64,000 nt of DNA from Winogradskyella sp. (lineage in GTDB: Bacteria > Bacteroidota > Bacteroidia > Flavobacteriales > Flavobacteriaceae), in the NCBI RefSeq assembly GCF_028282165.1, contig NZ_JANQIM010000005.1, positions 62,001-126,000 of the forward strand, written 5' to 3'. Position numbers and translations under genes: made by a program. Within the stretch, counting starts at the first letter, position 1. Every line of letters begins with the position of its first letter. The notes under the pieces are model-generated. The model was not told the DNA's origin. It saw nothing but the letters and a program-made list of their open reading frames with translations, and made no database searches. This document shows, one piece after another, positions 63,067-64,000 of the stretch.

Positions 63067-64000
63067 TTAGTCTTCATCATCGTCATCATCGTCAATAAAA
63101 TCATTTGAGGCTATAATTCTATTTACTTGCAATCTGAAATCAGGATGCTTACTATTCTTAACATCGATAAAGGTTTCTACATCAGACCCTTTTGCATATA
63201 GGTTATCAAATGCTCTGCTACCGTACCAGCTTTCTAAATCATCATTATTAGTGTATCCCTTTTTAAAGATATTACCTTTACAATTGTTAAAATAGGTTCT
63301 TGTAAATTGTATTTTTTCTAAATTTTCGTTATTCAATTTGATTTTATTATCTAAAATAACAGCTGGGTAAAACCCAGAGACTACACTTTTATTGATAGCA
63401 AAAGAAACATCTGCACCTATATATATAGCTTCTTGAACCAAACCTATTTCCATATCTGATTTTATATCATCTGAAACATTCAATAATGTTAAGTTTTCGG
63501 CATTCACAAAGGTTTGTCTCTTGGATGTGTCTGATTCCTCTTTATTATCATAGGATTTAACAACCATGCAGCGCGATCCATTTGCACTTGATACGTATGG
63601 TGATCTTATGGCTAACGAATTAATTAACTGGCACTGAGTCCCTAAGTTAAATTCATAATCATTGCGCTTAGATCTGTAAGACACTAATTTTTCCAAAACT
63701 ACAGACCCACCAAGGACATGAAACGAATTACCAGCACTATAACTGGTCATTACATTCTCTACAACGGTTTGGTTACCAATACCAGCTAAGGTCAAAGCAT
63801 TTAAGTAACCATGTTTTTTGGTTCGCTTTCCTGCAAATTCAATTCTTACATATTTAAGAATTCCAGAGTTGCTTTCTGGATTTGTTCCACCAAAGGCTAT
63901 ATTTTCGGTCGCCGAAGGGCGTAAGCCATAATTTAAGGATTCCTGTTCGCCATAGGTATTTATAGGTGCATCACCTAAAATAAATATTCCTCCCCAATCT
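63067..64000 (-). CDS. Secreted surface protein, 5' end outside the window
   Basis: The minus-strand frame is open from the window edge to the stop at 63067; the 5' part is missing. It starts in-window with DWGGIFILGDAPINTYGEQE and continues SGILKYVRIEFAGKRTKKHG, LNALTLAGIGNQTVVENVMT, SFHVLGGSVVLEKLVSYRS and SPYVSSANGSRCMVVKSY. This is the pattern of flavobacterial secreted proteins with WGG-, KYVRIEFAG- and GGTV-type motifs, often lipoproteins or T9SS-linked. About 310 codons are present. The end is an Asp run (FIDDDDDDED) rather than a sorting domain, so a lipoprotein anchor at the missing N-terminus is likely. An internal Met at 63795 is not the start. Confidence 0.75.
   Translation of the reverse strand, partial: DWGGIFILGDAPINTYGEQESLNYGLRPSATENIAFGGTNPESNSGILKYVRIEFAGKRTKKHGYLNALTLAGIGNQTVVENVMTSYSAGNSFHVLGGSVVLEKLVSYRSKRNDYEFNLGTQCQLINSLAIRSPYVSSANGSRCMVVKSYDNKEESDTSKRQTFVNAENLTLLNVSDDIKSDMEIGLVQEAIYIGADVSFAINKSVVSGFYPAVILDNKIKLNNENLEKIQFTRTYFNNCKGNIFKKGYTNNDDLESWYGSRAFDNLYAKGSDVETFIDVKNSKHPDFRLQVNRIIASNDFIDDDDDDED

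Noticed and set aside
1-64000. Search for tRNA, rRNA, transposase, integrase and phage genes
   Set aside because: None was recognised in any intergenic stretch or frame. The inverted-repeat element at 13.4 kb is the only candidate mobile trace and is too uncertain to call.

Overview
The window reads as a chromosomal segment of a marine-type member of the Flavobacteriaceae (Bacteroidota). It is AT-rich. It carries type IX secretion (T9SS) cargo with both type A and type B C-terminal signals, PorP/SprF-family outer-membrane proteins, a giant SprB-repeat adhesin, many lipoproteins, and promoter candidates of the Bacteroidota type (-7 TAnnTTTG). No tRNA, rRNA, CRISPR array, integrase or insertion sequence was seen, so this is an ordinary chromosome with several accessory islands.

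Layout. 1-6.8 kb: the end of gcvT, a small outer-membrane barrel, a fused FAD/Fe-S dehydrogenase, an LpxH-like phosphoesterase and aroC. 6.9-13.3 kb: a dicarboxylate symporter, then a tight operon of an ATP-grasp (glutathione-synthetase-like) ligase, a TerB-like protein, a lipoprotein resembling the GldM N-terminal domain, an N-formylglutamate amidohydrolase and a DUF1704 (MATCAP-like) metallopeptidase, followed by a secreted protein. 13.3-16.6 kb: a folded intergenic element, a DUF4139 protein with an inserted TonB-plug module, and a DCC thioredoxin-like protein. 16.6-21.5 kb: a TPR/LuxR-type regulator gene cut by one in-frame TAG, an array of helically phased TGTCCA repeats, and two lipoprotein genes, the second a cholesterol-dependent-cytolysin homologue.

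21.5-31 kb: mutS2 and ung; a five-gene operon (2OG-Fe(II) oxygenase, SUI1/YciH factor, DUF1835, nucleoside phosphorylase, signal-less solute-binding protein); and a fused E1 alpha/beta 2-oxoacid dehydrogenase. 31-39 kb: a secreted T9SS serine endopeptidase, three tandem 128-bp units each with a short ORF, a 3D-domain lipoprotein, an ExbD homologue, an SF2 helicase, a secreted protein sharing a module with the one at 12.3 kb, a pseudouridine synthase and a DUF1853 protein. 39-48.7 kb: an EF-G paralogue lacking the catalytic histidine, with a small coiled-coil partner; a giant PQQ-type dehydrogenase/di-haem fusion with a T9SS signal; a DUF4251 lipoprotein; and a YceI operon.

48.7-64 kb: a membrane-anchored winged-helix regulator whose promoter holds four 11-bp direct repeats, then a minus-strand surface-adhesion locus: a 2740-residue SprB-repeat adhesin followed by a PorP/SprF partner, and a second type B cargo followed by a PorP-like protein with a long coiled coil and SPOR-like end. 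A further T9SS-type secreted protein is truncated by the window end.

Strongest leads: the lipoprotein cytolysin locus (18.4-21.5 kb), the ligase/peptidase operon with a possible analogue of the tubulin tyrosine ligase/carboxypeptidase pair (8.3-12.3 kb), the tandem small ORFs (33.7-34.05 kb), and the Pho-box-like operator with its membrane regulator (48.7-49.6 kb).
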